This document shows positions 35,057 to 44,240 of a DNA stretch of 64,000 bases, piece after piece; position 1 is the first letter of the stretch; each line of letters opens with the position of its first letter. Both the position numbers and the translations under genes were made by a program. Source of the stretch: Owenweeksia hongkongensis DSM 17368 (GTDB taxonomy: Bacteria > Bacteroidota > Bacteroidia > Flavobacteriales > Schleiferiaceae); contig NC_016599.1 of assembly GCF_000236705.1 (NCBI RefSeq), forward strand, positions 2,046,001 through 2,110,000, written 5' to 3'. The notes beneath the pieces were generated by a model. The model searched no databases and had not been told where the DNA came from. It saw only the letters and a program-made list of their open reading frames with translations.

Positions 35057-36121
35057 ATGAGTGGTAAAAAAGTAATTTCCGGAATTCAACAAATCGGCAT
35101 AGGAAACCGTGGCGTACATCCTCTTTGGAAATGGTATCGCCAAAATTTTGGCATGGATATCGGCATCTTTGAAGAAGCTGCACCTGCGCCACTAATGACC
35201 ATCTATACCGGAGGCGAAGTACAAAGCCGTAATGCTGCACTTGCTGTAAATATGCAAGGTGGTGGTGGATTTGAAATCTGGCAATTTACCAGCCGCGAAG
35301 CACAGCCACCAGCTTTTGAAACCAAATTGGGAGATTTGGGTCTTTACATTGCCAAGATGAAATCCAGAGATGTAAAAAAGGCTTATGAAAGTTTTAAAGC
35401 CAAAGGGCTCGACCTCGTAGGAGAGCTAAGCAATGACCCTGCCGGGCGTCCACATTTTTATGTAAAAGACCCCAATGGAAATATCTTTGAAGTGGTGGAA
35501 GGTGATAGCTGGTTTGGCAGCAATGAGCACCTCACTGGTGGAGCATTTGGGATGGTGATTGGTGTAAGCGATATGGAAAAAAGCTTGAAGCTTTACCGCG
35601 ATGTGCTGGAGCACGACCAAGTGATTTATGACGAAACCGGAACTTTTGATGACTTAAAATCACTAAAAGGTGGCGAAGGTAAATTTAGAAGAGTATTGCT
35701 TCAAAACTCTAAAAGCCGTCAGGGTGCATTTGGGCCACTTCTGGGCAATAGCCAAATCGAACTTATTCAAGACCTGGATAATAAAGGTCGCAAGATATTT
35801 GAAAACCGTTATTGGGGAGACCTTGGTTACATTCACCTTTGCTTTGATGTGCGCAACATTGCAGCCTTGGAAAAAGAATGCGAAGCAGCTGGATTTCCTT
35901 TTACCGTAGATAGCAACAACTCATTTGACATGGGTAAAGCTGCAGGAAGATTTTCTTATATAGAAGATCCAGATGGCGCTTGGATAGAATTTGTGGAAAC
36001 ACATAAAGTACCCGTAATGGAAAAGTGGAACTGGTATTTGAATATTAAAAATCGTGCTCCCGAAAAACCACTTCCAAGATGGATGCTTGCTGCTTTAAAA
36101 TTCAATAAAGTAAAAGACTAG
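35057..36121 (+). CDS. VOC family protein (two glyoxalase-like domains)
   Basis: A 354-residue protein with two vicinal-oxygen-chelate modules. Module 1 ends in RPHFYVKDPNGNIFEVVEG, and module 2 starts GGAFGMVIGVSDMEKSLKLY and ends in FSYIEDPDGAWIEFVET. Candidate metal ligands are the His of GYIHLCF and the final Glu of WIEFVE in module 2, and the His and Glu of the first closing motif. The two-module form recalls 4-hydroxyphenylpyruvate and extradiol dioxygenases, but specific signatures for those are not seen. It follows an SDR gene and precedes a glycosyltransferase gene by eight bases, so the three likely form one transcript. Substrate unknown. Confidence 0.87.
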   Translation: MSGKKVISGIQQIGIGNRGVHPLWKWYRQNFGMDIGIFEEAAPAPLMTIYTGGEVQSRNAALAVNMQGGGGFEIWQFTSREAQPPAFETKLGDLGLYIAKMKSRDVKKAYESFKAKGLDLVGELSNDPAGRPHFYVKDPNGNIFEVVEGDSWFGSNEHLTGGAFGMVIGVSDMEKSLKLYRDVLEHDQVIYDETGTFDDLKSLKGGEGKFRRVLLQNSKSRQGAFGPLLGNSQIELIQDLDNKGRKIFENRYWGDLGYIHLCFDVRNIAALEKECEAAGFPFTVDSNNSFDMGKAAGRFSYIEDPDGAWIEFVETHKVPVMEKWNWYLNIKNRAPEKPLPRWMLAALKFNKVKD

Positions 36122-36129
36122 AACTTACC

Positions 36130-37134
36130 ATGCCGGACAATTTGGTTTCTATCATAATGCCGGTATACAATGCAGCACCTTTTTTGGCTGACTGCCTAAA
36201 ATCTATTCAGCAACAGAGTTTCAGTAATTGGGAACTCATTGCGATTGATGATTTTTCTACTGATGCCTCTTTCAAAGTTTTGGAAGAGGCATCGTCTTTT
36301 GATAGACGAATCAGGATTATAAAAAACACTAAGAAAGGTATAATTCCTGCCCTTTCGCTTGCGCTAAAAAATGCAAACGGACATTTTATTACACGGATGG
36401 ATGCTGATGATATTATGCCTGCTGATCGGCTTTTGAAGATGGTGGAAGCTTTGAATGCTGCATCTCCAAAAACAGTTGTGACTGGTTTGGTTGAATATTT
36501 TTCCAACACAGAAGTAAGCTCTGGATACAGAACCTATCAAAATTGGCTAAACCAAAATATTCAGGCAGAAAACCCTTGGTCAAATGTGTACCGCGAATGT
36601 ATCATTGCTTCGCCCTGCTGGATGCTGCAAACTCAAGAGCTAAGAGATATTGGAGGCTTTGATAGTCTTGAATATCCTGAGGACTATGACCTCGTTTTCC
36701 AACTCTATAAACGTGAGTTTAAAATAAAGGCAGTCCCCGAAATATTACTAAAATGGAGAGAACACCCTGCACGAACTTCTCGAAACTCGGAAGATTATGC
36801 GCAGGAAAGCTTCTTTAAACTCAAAGTAAAACGCTTCTTAGCATTTGAAAAGCCAATCGAAAATCTTGTACTCTGGGGAACTGGAGTAAAAGCTCGCCTT
36901 ACGGCAAAACTACTTTTAGAAAATTCTACTCCATTTACCTGGATGGATTTACATCCCGAAAAATATCCTGATGGTATTTTCGACCAAGTTATTCTCCCCT
37001 TTAGGGAAATAGAAGGAATGGAAAAAGTGAAGCTTATTTTGGCCGTTTATCCGCCCAAAAAAGAAAAGCTGAAAATGGAAAACTATTTGAAAAACCTCCA
37101 TTTAAAAGAAGGTGAAACCTATTGGTATTTTTAA
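36130..37134 (+). CDS. Family 2 glycosyltransferase
   Basis: GT-A fold glycosyltransferase of 334 residues. The N-terminal motif is VSIIMPVYNAAPFLADCLKS, the nucleotide-sugar Asp lies in AIDDFSTDAS, and the DxD metal motif is RMDADD near residue 95. The acceptor-side acidic motif is EYPEDYDLVFQL. The last 90 residues (LVLWGTGVKARLTAKLLLEN) look like a small nucleotide-binding-like domain rather than a membrane anchor. It overlaps the convergent histidine kinase gene by four bases. Sugar and acceptor unknown. Confidence 0.93.
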   Translation: MPDNLVSIIMPVYNAAPFLADCLKSIQQQSFSNWELIAIDDFSTDASFKVLEEASSFDRRIRIIKNTKKGIIPALSLALKNANGHFITRMDADDIMPADRLLKMVEALNAASPKTVVTGLVEYFSNTEVSSGYRTYQNWLNQNIQAENPWSNVYRECIIASPCWMLQTQELRDIGGFDSLEYPEDYDLVFQLYKREFKIKAVPEILLKWREHPARTSRNSEDYAQESFFKLKVKRFLAFEKPIENLVLWGTGVKARLTAKLLLENSTPFTWMDLHPEKYPDGIFDQVILPFREIEGMEKVKLILAVYPPKKEKLKMENYLKNLHLKEGETYWYF

Positions 37135-39194
37135 CTCAAGTACTTTGAAAGTATCCTCAAAATCACTTCTCTCGTAAAGGGTTTTGTGATGTAATCTTGC
37201 ATCCCTGAAGACTTAGATTCTTCTCTTGACTTTTTGGTGATATTAGCAGAAAGAGCCACTATCGGCAAATTCAAACCCTTACCTCGAATTTTTCGAGTTG
37301 CTTCCAACCCGTCCATCTCAGGCATGTGAAGATCCATAAAAATCAGATCATAGCTTTTCGTTTCAAGCTTCTGCAAGGCTTCCAGCCCATCACTTGCCAC
37401 ATCGGCCATTATCCCAAACTGCTCTAAAAGCTTGCTAAGCACGAGCACGTTCATAGGGTTATCTTCAGCTATGAGAATTTCCTTGCCCAAATAACTTACA
37501 GCCTCTTCTTCCTTCTCTGCCCCTTGCCCAAAGTCAGAATCTCCCAATGGAAAAACAAAAGTTACTGAGAATTCAGTTCCTTGATTTTCTATGCTACTCA
37601 CACTTATGCTGCCTCCCATGGCATCAATCAACTTCTTCGTAATAGCGAGCCCTAAACCCGTTCCTTCATATTTACGAGTGTAGCCTGTTTCCACCTGAGA
37701 AAACCTATCAAAAATCTTGTCCAAATTTGCTGCTGGAATACCAATTCCAGTATCCTCCAACACTATTTTTACATTCAGATTTTCACCTACTACTTCCTCA
37801 GTATACTCAAGCTTTACACCGCCCAACTGTGTGAATTTAAATGAGTTTCGCAGCAAATTAGTTAGTACTTGATTAAACTTTAGTGAATCACCCAGAGCAA
37901 CTTTCCCTTGCTTCACCTCCGTATCTAAAGTTAAGTTCAAGCCTTTTTCCTCAAATGATTGCTCGTACAAATCCAGCAGCAGACGCACCTCTTCCAGCGG
38001 ATTAAAGTCACGCGCTAGCAACTCTACTTTACCTGATTCTATTCTATCTATCTCTAGGACATCATTTACTAAAGCCAGCAAATTTTTCGAGGAAAAAGTC
38101 ATCATACGCAAATACTTCATACTCTCATCTTCCAGTTTCTTACGATTAAGGATATCAATAAAGCCTAAGATTGCATTGAGAGGGGTTCTTATTTCATGGC
38201 TCATATTTGATAGAAACTCAGACTTTGCCATGGATGCCTCCTCGGCTCTATGTTTCTCTTTGCTAAGTGCGCTATTCAGTTTTTTTAGTTCCCTATTAAT
38301 ATGTGAAACACGTCTTTTTTCCCTTGAGGATTGTAATAACAAAAACAAGGTAATCCCCATCATCAATGCTATTATCAACCCCAATATGAAACCTAGGTTG
38401 CTCTCGAACCAGGTATTGAAGCCAAAAAAAGACTTGGTTGGTTTTAGCTTTAGTGTCCAAAGCTGATCAGCTCCTAGTTTTACAGGCACCTTGCTTTCAA
38501 AAATGAAGTTCTCAGCCTGAGGAAAGAGGTTTGTGTCTCCCACCGAGTAGAATAGAGTTCCCTTATCATCATACAAAACAAGGCTATACTCCTCACGACC
38601 GGCCATAACCGCATCAAAGTGATTATTAAAAACCATCCCCGCGGTAATAGTTCCCTGAAATGTTCCATCATAATATACAGGTGCATCAACTAAAAAAGAG
38701 TTTCCTCCCTGAGTTAAGTTTGCCCACTTCGTAACATTGATGGATGAGTCTAATGAACTTTTAATCCATGCGTCTCTTCGATATGGAATATTGGATATAT
38801 CCAAATCAATAACAGCCTCATTCCCCTCAAGTGGCTCAACATCCCTGATAACCATGTTACTATCAATCCATTCTACCAACTGAAAAGAAGGATTTTGACT
38901 GATCATCAATTGCGCATCGAATTTCCAGTACTTAAGATAATCGCCATTAGTAACCTCTATCCTCTGCTTCAGGTTGTTTAATAACTGAGTGTTATCTTCA
39001 ATTACATGTTGAAATTGATCACTAATAAATTGGCCAGTAACCTCCATTTTATTTGATCGAGCCTCACGAATATCTTTACTATATAGCTGCCAAATGTAGG
39101 CCACCAATATAGAAAGCACGAGACCTACAGCTATGGAAACTGCAATATCTACACTCCGGTAAAAGCGATGATTACCTTTTTTTTTCTTTATCAT
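37131..39194 (-). CDS. Hybrid sensor histidine kinase/response regulator
   Basis: Inner-membrane signalling protein of 687 residues. Order: TM helix near 15-36; extracytoplasmic sensor of about 230 residues (CHASE/Cache-like position, no firm family); second TM near 267-289; coiled coil to about 325; HisKA with the phospho-accepting His in SNMSHEIRTPLNAILGF near residue 334; HATPase with VLEDTGIGIP and GTGLGLAITKK; and a C-terminal receiver with the phospho-Asp in YDLIFMDLHMPEMDGL and the conserved Lys in YITKPF. No separate response regulator or HPt gene is adjacent, so its downstream partner is unknown. Confidence 0.95.
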   Translation of the reverse strand: MIKKKKGNHRFYRSVDIAVSIAVGLVLSILVAYIWQLYSKDIREARSNKMEVTGQFISDQFQHVIEDNTQLLNNLKQRIEVTNGDYLKYWKFDAQLMISQNPSFQLVEWIDSNMVIRDVEPLEGNEAVIDLDISNIPYRRDAWIKSSLDSSINVTKWANLTQGGNSFLVDAPVYYDGTFQGTITAGMVFNNHFDAVMAGREEYSLVLYDDKGTLFYSVGDTNLFPQAENFIFESKVPVKLGADQLWTLKLKPTKSFFGFNTWFESNLGFILGLIIALMMGITLFLLLQSSREKRRVSHINRELKKLNSALSKEKHRAEEASMAKSEFLSNMSHEIRTPLNAILGFIDILNRKKLEDESMKYLRMMTFSSKNLLALVNDVLEIDRIESGKVELLARDFNPLEEVRLLLDLYEQSFEEKGLNLTLDTEVKQGKVALGDSLKFNQVLTNLLRNSFKFTQLGGVKLEYTEEVVGENLNVKIVLEDTGIGIPAANLDKIFDRFSQVETGYTRKYEGTGLGLAITKKLIDAMGGSISVSSIENQGTEFSVTFVFPLGDSDFGQGAEKEEEAVSYLGKEILIAEDNPMNVLVLSKLLEQFGIMADVASDGLEALQKLETKSYDLIFMDLHMPEMDGLEATRKIRGKGLNLPIVALSANITKKSREESKSSGMQDYITKPFTREVILRILSKYLS

Positions 39195-39342
39195 GAAACG
39201 ATGTAGAGGCTTCTGTTTTCAAACACGACTGCAATATGGGTCAAATGCTTTTTATTCAAACCACATTTTAAATTTATAATACATTTTGGGATTTATGTAC
39301 TTCTCTTAGCATAAGACTTAAATTTACCACTAAATACGTTTT

Positions 39343-39909
39343 ATGGATCAACAAATTAATCGCTGTGGCTGGCTTAATAATGACCCTCTTTACATTAAAT
39401 ATCATGATGAAGAATGGGGTGTACCAGTTCATGATGATCAAAAAATGTTTGAATTTCTCCTGCTAGAAACTTTTCAGGCGGGTTTAAGTTGGTTCACTAT
39501 TCTCAAAAAAAGAGAAAACTTTAGAGAAGCCTTTGCTCAATTTAATTACAAGGAAATAGCTCAATTCAATGATGAGGATTTTGACCGATTAATGAACGAT
39601 TCCGGCATCATAAGAAACAAACTAAAAATACGAGCTACCATAAACAATGCCCAAAGATTTATGGAAGTACAAAAGGAATTTGGCAGCTTTTGCAAATACA
39701 TTTGGGGATTTGTAGATCACAAGCCGATAATTAATAAGCCTAAAACCTTGAAAGATGTTCCTGCCACAAGTCCAATTTCTGATGCCTTGAGCAAGGACCT
39801 TAAAAAGCGAGGTTTCAAGTTTGTGGGATCAACCACAATCTATGCTCACATGCAAGCTTGTGGCATGGTCAACGACCATACTATTGACTGCTTTCGGTTT
39901 GGAAAATAG
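39343..39909 (+). CDS. tag: DNA-3-methyladenine glycosylase I
   Basis: Base-excision repair glycosylase of 188 residues removing 3-methyladenine from DNA. It matches Tag along its length: NRCGWLNNDPLYIKYHDEEW, GVPVHDDQKMFEFLLLETFQ, AGLSWFTILKKRENFREAF. The Glu of LLLETFQAGLSW is the conserved base-pocket residue. Zinc ligands are the early Cys of RCGW, the His of KYHDEEW, and the late His and Cys of NDHTIDCFRF. Single gene; its stop is two bases from the convergent tsaB stop. Confidence 0.95.
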   Translation: MDQQINRCGWLNNDPLYIKYHDEEWGVPVHDDQKMFEFLLLETFQAGLSWFTILKKRENFREAFAQFNYKEIAQFNDEDFDRLMNDSGIIRNKLKIRATINNAQRFMEVQKEFGSFCKYIWGFVDHKPIINKPKTLKDVPATSPISDALSKDLKKRGFKFVGSTTIYAHMQACGMVNDHTIDCFRFGK

Positions 39910-39911
39910 GT

Positions 39912-40601
39912 TTAGAGAAGCTTCTTCGGCTTACCCGCAATAAAATCTTTGAGATAAAAAGGCTCGAAATAGGCCATATCTTCAAAATCCTCGTTCTCAA
40001 ATTTTGCCTGAGCAATAGGAGCCAAAGCTGCGGCAGAAGGGTATTCTAAGTTGTGATAAACGTAACGGGCATCGGACAAAACATCCCTACACTTTGACGA
40101 ACCATCACCAAGCAAATGTATTTTTGAGTGACTAGGATACAAGCTAGTGCCCTCTTCTATCACCATCGCTTCTATAGGATTTAAAGCACTTCCCTGTGCA
40201 TCAAAACCTGTTGTGTAAACTTCCATTCTTCGAGCATCTATCATGGGCATAATAAGCTCGTTTTCGGCAATTTCATTTTTTGACAATAAGTCCTTTGCCA
40301 AAATGGTGAGACCATCTTCGCTAATAAGCGGAATGCTCAAAGCATAGCACAAACCTTTGGCTGCAGAAACTCCTATGCGAAGCCCTGTATAAGAGCCGGG
40401 ACCTTTGCCCACAGCTACAGCTGAAAGTTCCTTCAACTCACGACCAGCTTTGGTCATGCATTCCTGAATAAATAAATGAAGCTTTTCTGAGTGAATATAT
40501 TTATCGCTCGTTTCTTCTTTTAATGAAACTACTTTGCCATTTTCGGCCAAAGCCACCGAGCAATTTTTGGTAGAAGTTTCTATACTAAGAATCAATGCCA
40601 T
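39912..40601 (-). CDS. tsaB: tRNA threonylcarbamoyladenosine biosynthesis protein TsaB
   Basis: Partner of TsaD in making the t6A37 modification on ANN-decoding tRNAs. The ATG at 40601 gives 229 residues starting MALILSIETSTKNCSVALAE; the longer frame adds an Arg/Lys-rich stretch that overlaps the previous gene and is rejected. The ASKHA-fold motif VAVGKGPGSYTGLRIGVSAA is near residues 62-81. As usual for TsaB, catalytic metal-binding residues of TsaD are absent. It lies 10 bases after the efflux adaptor gene, probably on the same transcript. Confidence 0.94.
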   Translation of the reverse strand: MALILSIETSTKNCSVALAENGKVVSLKEETSDKYIHSEKLHLFIQECMTKAGRELKELSAVAVGKGPGSYTGLRIGVSAAKGLCYALSIPLISEDGLTILAKDLLSKNEIAENELIMPMIDARRMEVYTTGFDAQGSALNPIEAMVIEEGTSLYPSHSKIHLLGDGSSKCRDVLSDARYVYHNLEYPSAAALAPIAQAKFENEDFEDMAYFEPFYLKDFIAGKPKKLL

Positions 40602-40611
40602 GAGCTTCTTA

Positions 40612-41895
40612 CTACTTGTCTTTGGACTTTTCCTCTTTCTTCGAATCCTTTTCCTCCACCTTATCGCCATTCACGAGCTGTTTACTCACAAGGCTATATG
40701 GGCCAGTAATTACCTGTTGACCATCTTCTAGTCCGCTCAATACTTCAATATTTTCATCATCCTGAATACCCGTGGACACCACCTGAAGTTTTGCCTTACC
40801 ATCTGCATATAAGAACACCACTTCATAATCTTCCTTACTCTCAGTGTCTTCCCTTCCTATTTTATAAGACTTAGCTTTTGTGCTCGTATCGCTTCTGGTA
40901 GTTACAGATTCAATAGGCACTGCAATTACATCTTTTTTCTTTTCTGTTTTAATTTCTACAGAAGCGGTCATTCCCGGTCTGAAAGGCGATTTTTCACCTT
41001 CTTTAAGCATTCCTTCGTATGATTCTTTTAGCACCCTTACCTTCACTTCAAAGTTGGTCACCTGATCAGCACTTACACCTGTAAGTTGAGCCGAGTTAGC
41101 TATTTCTGTAACCACACCTACAAACTCTTTATCCAAATAAGCATCCACTTCTACGATGGCAGTGTCACCCATGCTTACACGTATAATATCATTTTCATTT
41201 ACCTCTACTAGCACCTCCATATTTTCGAGGTTTGCAATACGGGCAATTTCAGTTCCAGCCATCTGAGCAGTACCAACCACACGTTCACCAATTTCCACAT
41301 TCAGCATGCTTACGGTACCATCCTGTGGTGCATAAATTGTAGTTCGCTGTAAATTATCTAGTGCCTCACGGTAGGTAGCCTCTGCACTTTGTTGCTGAAA
41401 CTGGGCACTTTCTACATTTAGATTGGCCACATCGTAACCACGCTTTGCCGCATCATACTCAGCATCACTTATTACTTTTTGCTTATACAGCTTATCGTTT
41501 CTGTCAAAAATATTCTTGGCTTCCACCTGCTGAGCCTTGCTACTCGCTAAAGCTGCTTTACTACTGTTCAAAGCGGCTTTAGCACGATTAACAGCCGACT
41601 GATAAATATCTGGATTGATGCGTACCACAAGGTCCCCTTTCTTTACATCCTGCCCTTCTTCGATGGGCAGTTCAATGATTTCTCCGGAAACCTCAGGACT
41701 AAGTTTTACTTCTACCTCTGGTTGAATTTTACCGCTGGCTATTACCGTTTCTTCCAGGGTAAGTTTTTCTACTTTACCAATGGTCACTTCGGTAGCATCA
41801 GATGAGCCGATGGCACCTTTCTTTTTGGCTACCACCAAGGCAATTACCAAAATTACCGCGCCAATAATAAGTCCATAGCGTAGCCTTTTACTCAT
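40612..41895 (-). CDS. HlyD/AcrA-type efflux periplasmic adaptor
   Basis: Membrane-fusion protein of 427 residues. An N-terminal anchor (YGLIIGAVILVIALVVA) precedes the barrel-sandwich half (VKLSPEVSGEIIELPIEEGQ, then DVKKGDLVVRINP), a coiled-coil hairpin rich in Ala, Lys and Gln (about 95-195), the second lipoyl half (TIYAPQDGTVSMLNVEIGER), a beta-barrel, and a Lys/Glu-rich tail. It bridges an inner-membrane pump and a TolC channel; the TolC gene is directly upstream, but no pump (MacB or RND) gene follows, where tsaB is found instead. It is probably the MacA-like type, with the pump encoded elsewhere. Confidence 0.92.
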   Translation of the reverse strand: MSKRLRYGLIIGAVILVIALVVAKKKGAIGSSDATEVTIGKVEKLTLEETVIASGKIQPEVEVKLSPEVSGEIIELPIEEGQDVKKGDLVVRINPDIYQSAVNRAKAALNSSKAALASSKAQQVEAKNIFDRNDKLYKQKVISDAEYDAAKRGYDVANLNVESAQFQQQSAEATYREALDNLQRTTIYAPQDGTVSMLNVEIGERVVGTAQMAGTEIARIANLENMEVLVEVNENDIIRVSMGDTAIVEVDAYLDKEFVGVVTEIANSAQLTGVSADQVTNFEVKVRVLKESYEGMLKEGEKSPFRPGMTASVEIKTEKKKDVIAVPIESVTTRSDTSTKAKSYKIGREDTESKEDYEVVFLYADGKAKLQVVSTGIQDDENIEVLSGLEDGQQVITGPYSLVSKQLVNGDKVEEKDSKKEEKSKDK

Positions 41896-41898
41896 GGT

Positions 41899-43332
41899 TT
41901 ATAGTTTTATCTGATTGGTTAGGTAAAATTCGAGAACCTTAGTCTTGAAAATATAATCATACTTTGACCTCAACATTTCCGATTTTGCGATAGCCAAGCT
42001 ATTCTTGGCATTTTCAAAATCAAACTGATTAAGGGCTCCAACTTCAAATCTCTCTTTCGAGTACTTGAAACTTTCTTCGCTAGACTCTACAGTTACCTCT
42101 GCTGCCAAATATGAATTATAAGAAGCCTTGGCATCTGCATGCGCCTGATAAATAGTTTGCCTTAAAGTGTTCTTTTCCATCTCCAGTTGCAACTGAGATT
42201 GCTTCGTATTAATCTCCGCAATCTGCTTATTGCTATGCACATTTAACCCATTAAATAATGGGACGCTTAGAGATAATCCTATATACTCGTTCAAGTTATC
42301 ACCCACTTGGTTACCAAATTTCTTTTCTTCATATGGACCAATAGGAACTGTTTGACTGAAAGGGATAAATATCACCTGTCCATTTTGATCATATGTAGGC
42401 TGGGGTATGTTTACGGTTTCCGTACCAGCAGGCTCCAATATTTGATCGGAATAGCTGGTTCCTACCTGACCAACAACACTCAGTGTGGGATAGGCCCCCG
42501 ATTTGGTAATGGCTTCATTTTTCTCACTACTCTCCACCCGGGTTTCAGCACCCTTTATTGCAGGTTGCAAGTCCATGGCTGTTGCAAAAATACTTGCAGG
42601 ATCACGAGCAACAAGAGCAGCTTCCGGTACATCAAGATCCGGGCTTGAAATTTCGAAATCATCAGGGTTTTCTAGCTGAAGCAGATTTGCCAATTGCAGT
42701 TTACTTATGGTAAGAGCGTTTTCGCTTGCTATCACATTTTGATGATCTCTGGCTAGCTGAGCTTCCAATTGAAGTTGATCACCTTTTGGACTAGCTCCAG
42801 CCTCCACCAGTTTTGTAGTTCTATTTACCTGTAGTTGCGATACTCTTTCCTGCTCTTTAGCTACAACTAAAATTTCTTTGTTCAATAAAATCTGGAGATA
42901 GGATGCCGCCACATTCAGGCTGATATCATTTTTGATATCCTCCAAATCATAAAGAGCCGCCAAATAATCGAGATTAGATTTTGAAATATTGTAGTGCTTG
43001 CGCAAACCATTAAACACGACCCAATTTCCTTGTAAGTTTAACGAGGCTGTTTGCCTTCGAGCTTGGCTAATTTCGTTGGTAACAGGGTCAATGTTCAAAC
43101 CAAAATTCCAACCGTAGTTACTATTCAGGTTAAAGTTTGGAGCTATGTCCCATTTGGCACTTTGCTGGCTGGTTTTATTAGCCTCTACCTGAAGGGCTGT
43201 TTGCTTAATTTGAATATTATTTTCGAGCGCATAATTAACACACTCTTCAATACCCCAAACCTTACCTGTATCTTGCGCTGTGGCATTCAGACACATCAAA
43301 ATACCGAGGACAACGCTAATGTTAAGTTTCAT
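41899..43332 (-). CDS. TolC family outer-membrane efflux protein
   Basis: Outer-membrane channel of 477 residues from the ATG at 43332, which begins a signal peptide (MKLNISVVLGILMCLNATAQ). The two repeats of long alpha-helical hairpins are visible: ECVNYALENNIQIKQTALQV at the start of repeat 1, and GLSLSVPLFNGLNVHSNKQI in repeat 2, with NSYLAAEVTVESSEESFKYS in the second helix pair. It forms the exit duct for the adaptor encoded three bases downstream. A good promoter lies 37-65 bases upstream of the ATG. Confidence 0.92.
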   Translation of the reverse strand: MKLNISVVLGILMCLNATAQDTGKVWGIEECVNYALENNIQIKQTALQVEANKTSQQSAKWDIAPNFNLNSNYGWNFGLNIDPVTNEISQARRQTASLNLQGNWVVFNGLRKHYNISKSNLDYLAALYDLEDIKNDISLNVAASYLQILLNKEILVVAKEQERVSQLQVNRTTKLVEAGASPKGDQLQLEAQLARDHQNVIASENALTISKLQLANLLQLENPDDFEISSPDLDVPEAALVARDPASIFATAMDLQPAIKGAETRVESSEKNEAITKSGAYPTLSVVGQVGTSYSDQILEPAGTETVNIPQPTYDQNGQVIFIPFSQTVPIGPYEEKKFGNQVGDNLNEYIGLSLSVPLFNGLNVHSNKQIAEINTKQSQLQLEMEKNTLRQTIYQAHADAKASYNSYLAAEVTVESSEESFKYSKERFEVGALNQFDFENAKNSLAIAKSEMLRSKYDYIFKTKVLEFYLTNQIKL

Positions 43333-43368
43333 GAAAAGAAATTTGAAATAAAAATCCAAGCAGCCTCA

Positions 43369-43397
43369 CAAAGATAGCAGAAACTGCCAGTCACAAA
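43369..43397 (-). promoter_or_regulatory. Promoter of the tolC-adaptor-tsaB unit
   Basis: Minus strand: TTTG (43397-43394), 17-base spacer, TATCTTTG (43376-43369), 36 bases before the ATG at 43332. Confidence 0.72.
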
Positions 43398-43404
43398 AAT
43401 GCTA

Positions 43405-43626
43405 TTATGTGCGGGATTTTTTATTGCGATAAATGGCATAACCAACGCCTGCCATTAGCAAATAAGGGAAGGCCATAAGGTAAACGATTCCACCATTAAG
43501 GCCATCAGCTATTGAACTACCACCTGCCCGGCTACTTTCGGCAATAGCCTTACACATGGCGCATTGCGCTTCTCCCGCCAAGGGAAAAAGGATAAGCCAC
43601 ACTATTATGTAAATCCATTTTTGCAT
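43405..43626 (-). CDS. Small membrane protein of the oxidase cluster
   Basis: A 73-residue protein with an N-terminal signal/anchor (IYIIVWLILFPLAGEAQ), a CAMCKA motif straight after it (two Cys two residues apart), and a second membrane helix (VYLMAFPYLLMAGVGYAIY) ending in a basic tail. Similar short proteins follow the DUF420 gene in flavobacterial oxidase clusters. The exposed C-x-x-C could bind a metal or undergo redox chemistry, a plausible fit to copper delivery, but this is inference. It lies 46 bases after the DUF420 gene. Confidence 0.78.
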   Translation of the reverse strand: MQKWIYIIVWLILFPLAGEAQCAMCKAIAESSRAGGSSIADGLNGGIVYLMAFPYLLMAGVGYAIYRNKKSRT

Positions 43627-43672
43627 AGGGCAAATATAAGATGTAAAAACGCACTAGCAGTGCCTTTATCAT

Positions 43673-44239
43673 TTAATAATATGGAGCCATAAAAAGATAC
43701 ACTAGCACTCCGGTAATGGCCACGTATAACCAAATAGGAAATGTCCAGCGCACGATTTTGCGGTGCTTACCGTACTCGCCAGATAAGCCACGATAAATAG
43801 CAAACATAGCTAGTGGCAGCACGGGCACACTTAAAACAATATGGGTTATTAAAACGAAGAAGTATAGGCCTTTTAAGAACCCTTCTCCTCCATAAGGAAT
43901 TGGATCAGCATTAAGCTTACTGATAACGTAAGAAACCAAGAATATGGCCGAGAAACCAAAACCTGTAAGCATGGCTGCACGATGTGCGGCAATATTTTTT
44001 TTACGAATAAACCACAGTCCTAAAATCAAAAGAATAGCTGTGCTACCATTCAAAATGGCATGAAATGCAGGAAGAGTAGAACGCTCAATTCCCATGTCAA
44101 TGCTAAGCACATCCGGAAAAAGAATAAGAGCTGCCACGGCTAATGGCACAACAATAGAAAGCGCCACAATTACCGGTACAGCAACCTTATCACTATTCTG
44201 TTTTTTATAATTTTCTTTAGCAGCACGTAAATCCGCCAT
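43673..44239 (-). CDS. DUF420 family membrane protein
   Basis: A 188-residue integral membrane protein with about five helices, typical of DUF420, which is found with cytochrome oxidase genes in Bacteroidota and Bacillus-type organisms and has been linked to oxidase assembly (CtaM-like). Conserved His residues lie at helix ends: PAFHAILNGSTAILLILG, AAHRAAMLTGF, FFVLITHIVLSVPVLPLAMF. Some of these could coordinate heme or copper (inference). It starts one base after the SCO gene stop, so the two are tightly coupled. Confidence 0.9.
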   Translation of the reverse strand: MADLRAAKENYKKQNSDKVAVPVIVALSIVVPLAVAALILFPDVLSIDMGIERSTLPAFHAILNGSTAILLILGLWFIRKKNIAAHRAAMLTGFGFSAIFLVSYVISKLNADPIPYGGEGFLKGLYFFVLITHIVLSVPVLPLAMFAIYRGLSGEYGKHRKIVRWTFPIWLYVAITGVLVYLFMAPYY

Positions 44240-44240
44240 A

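Noticed and set aside
35057-36121. 4-hydroxyphenylpyruvate dioxygenase
   Set aside because: Length and two-module shape fit, but the HPPD C-terminal signatures are not visible, so only the VOC family is called.
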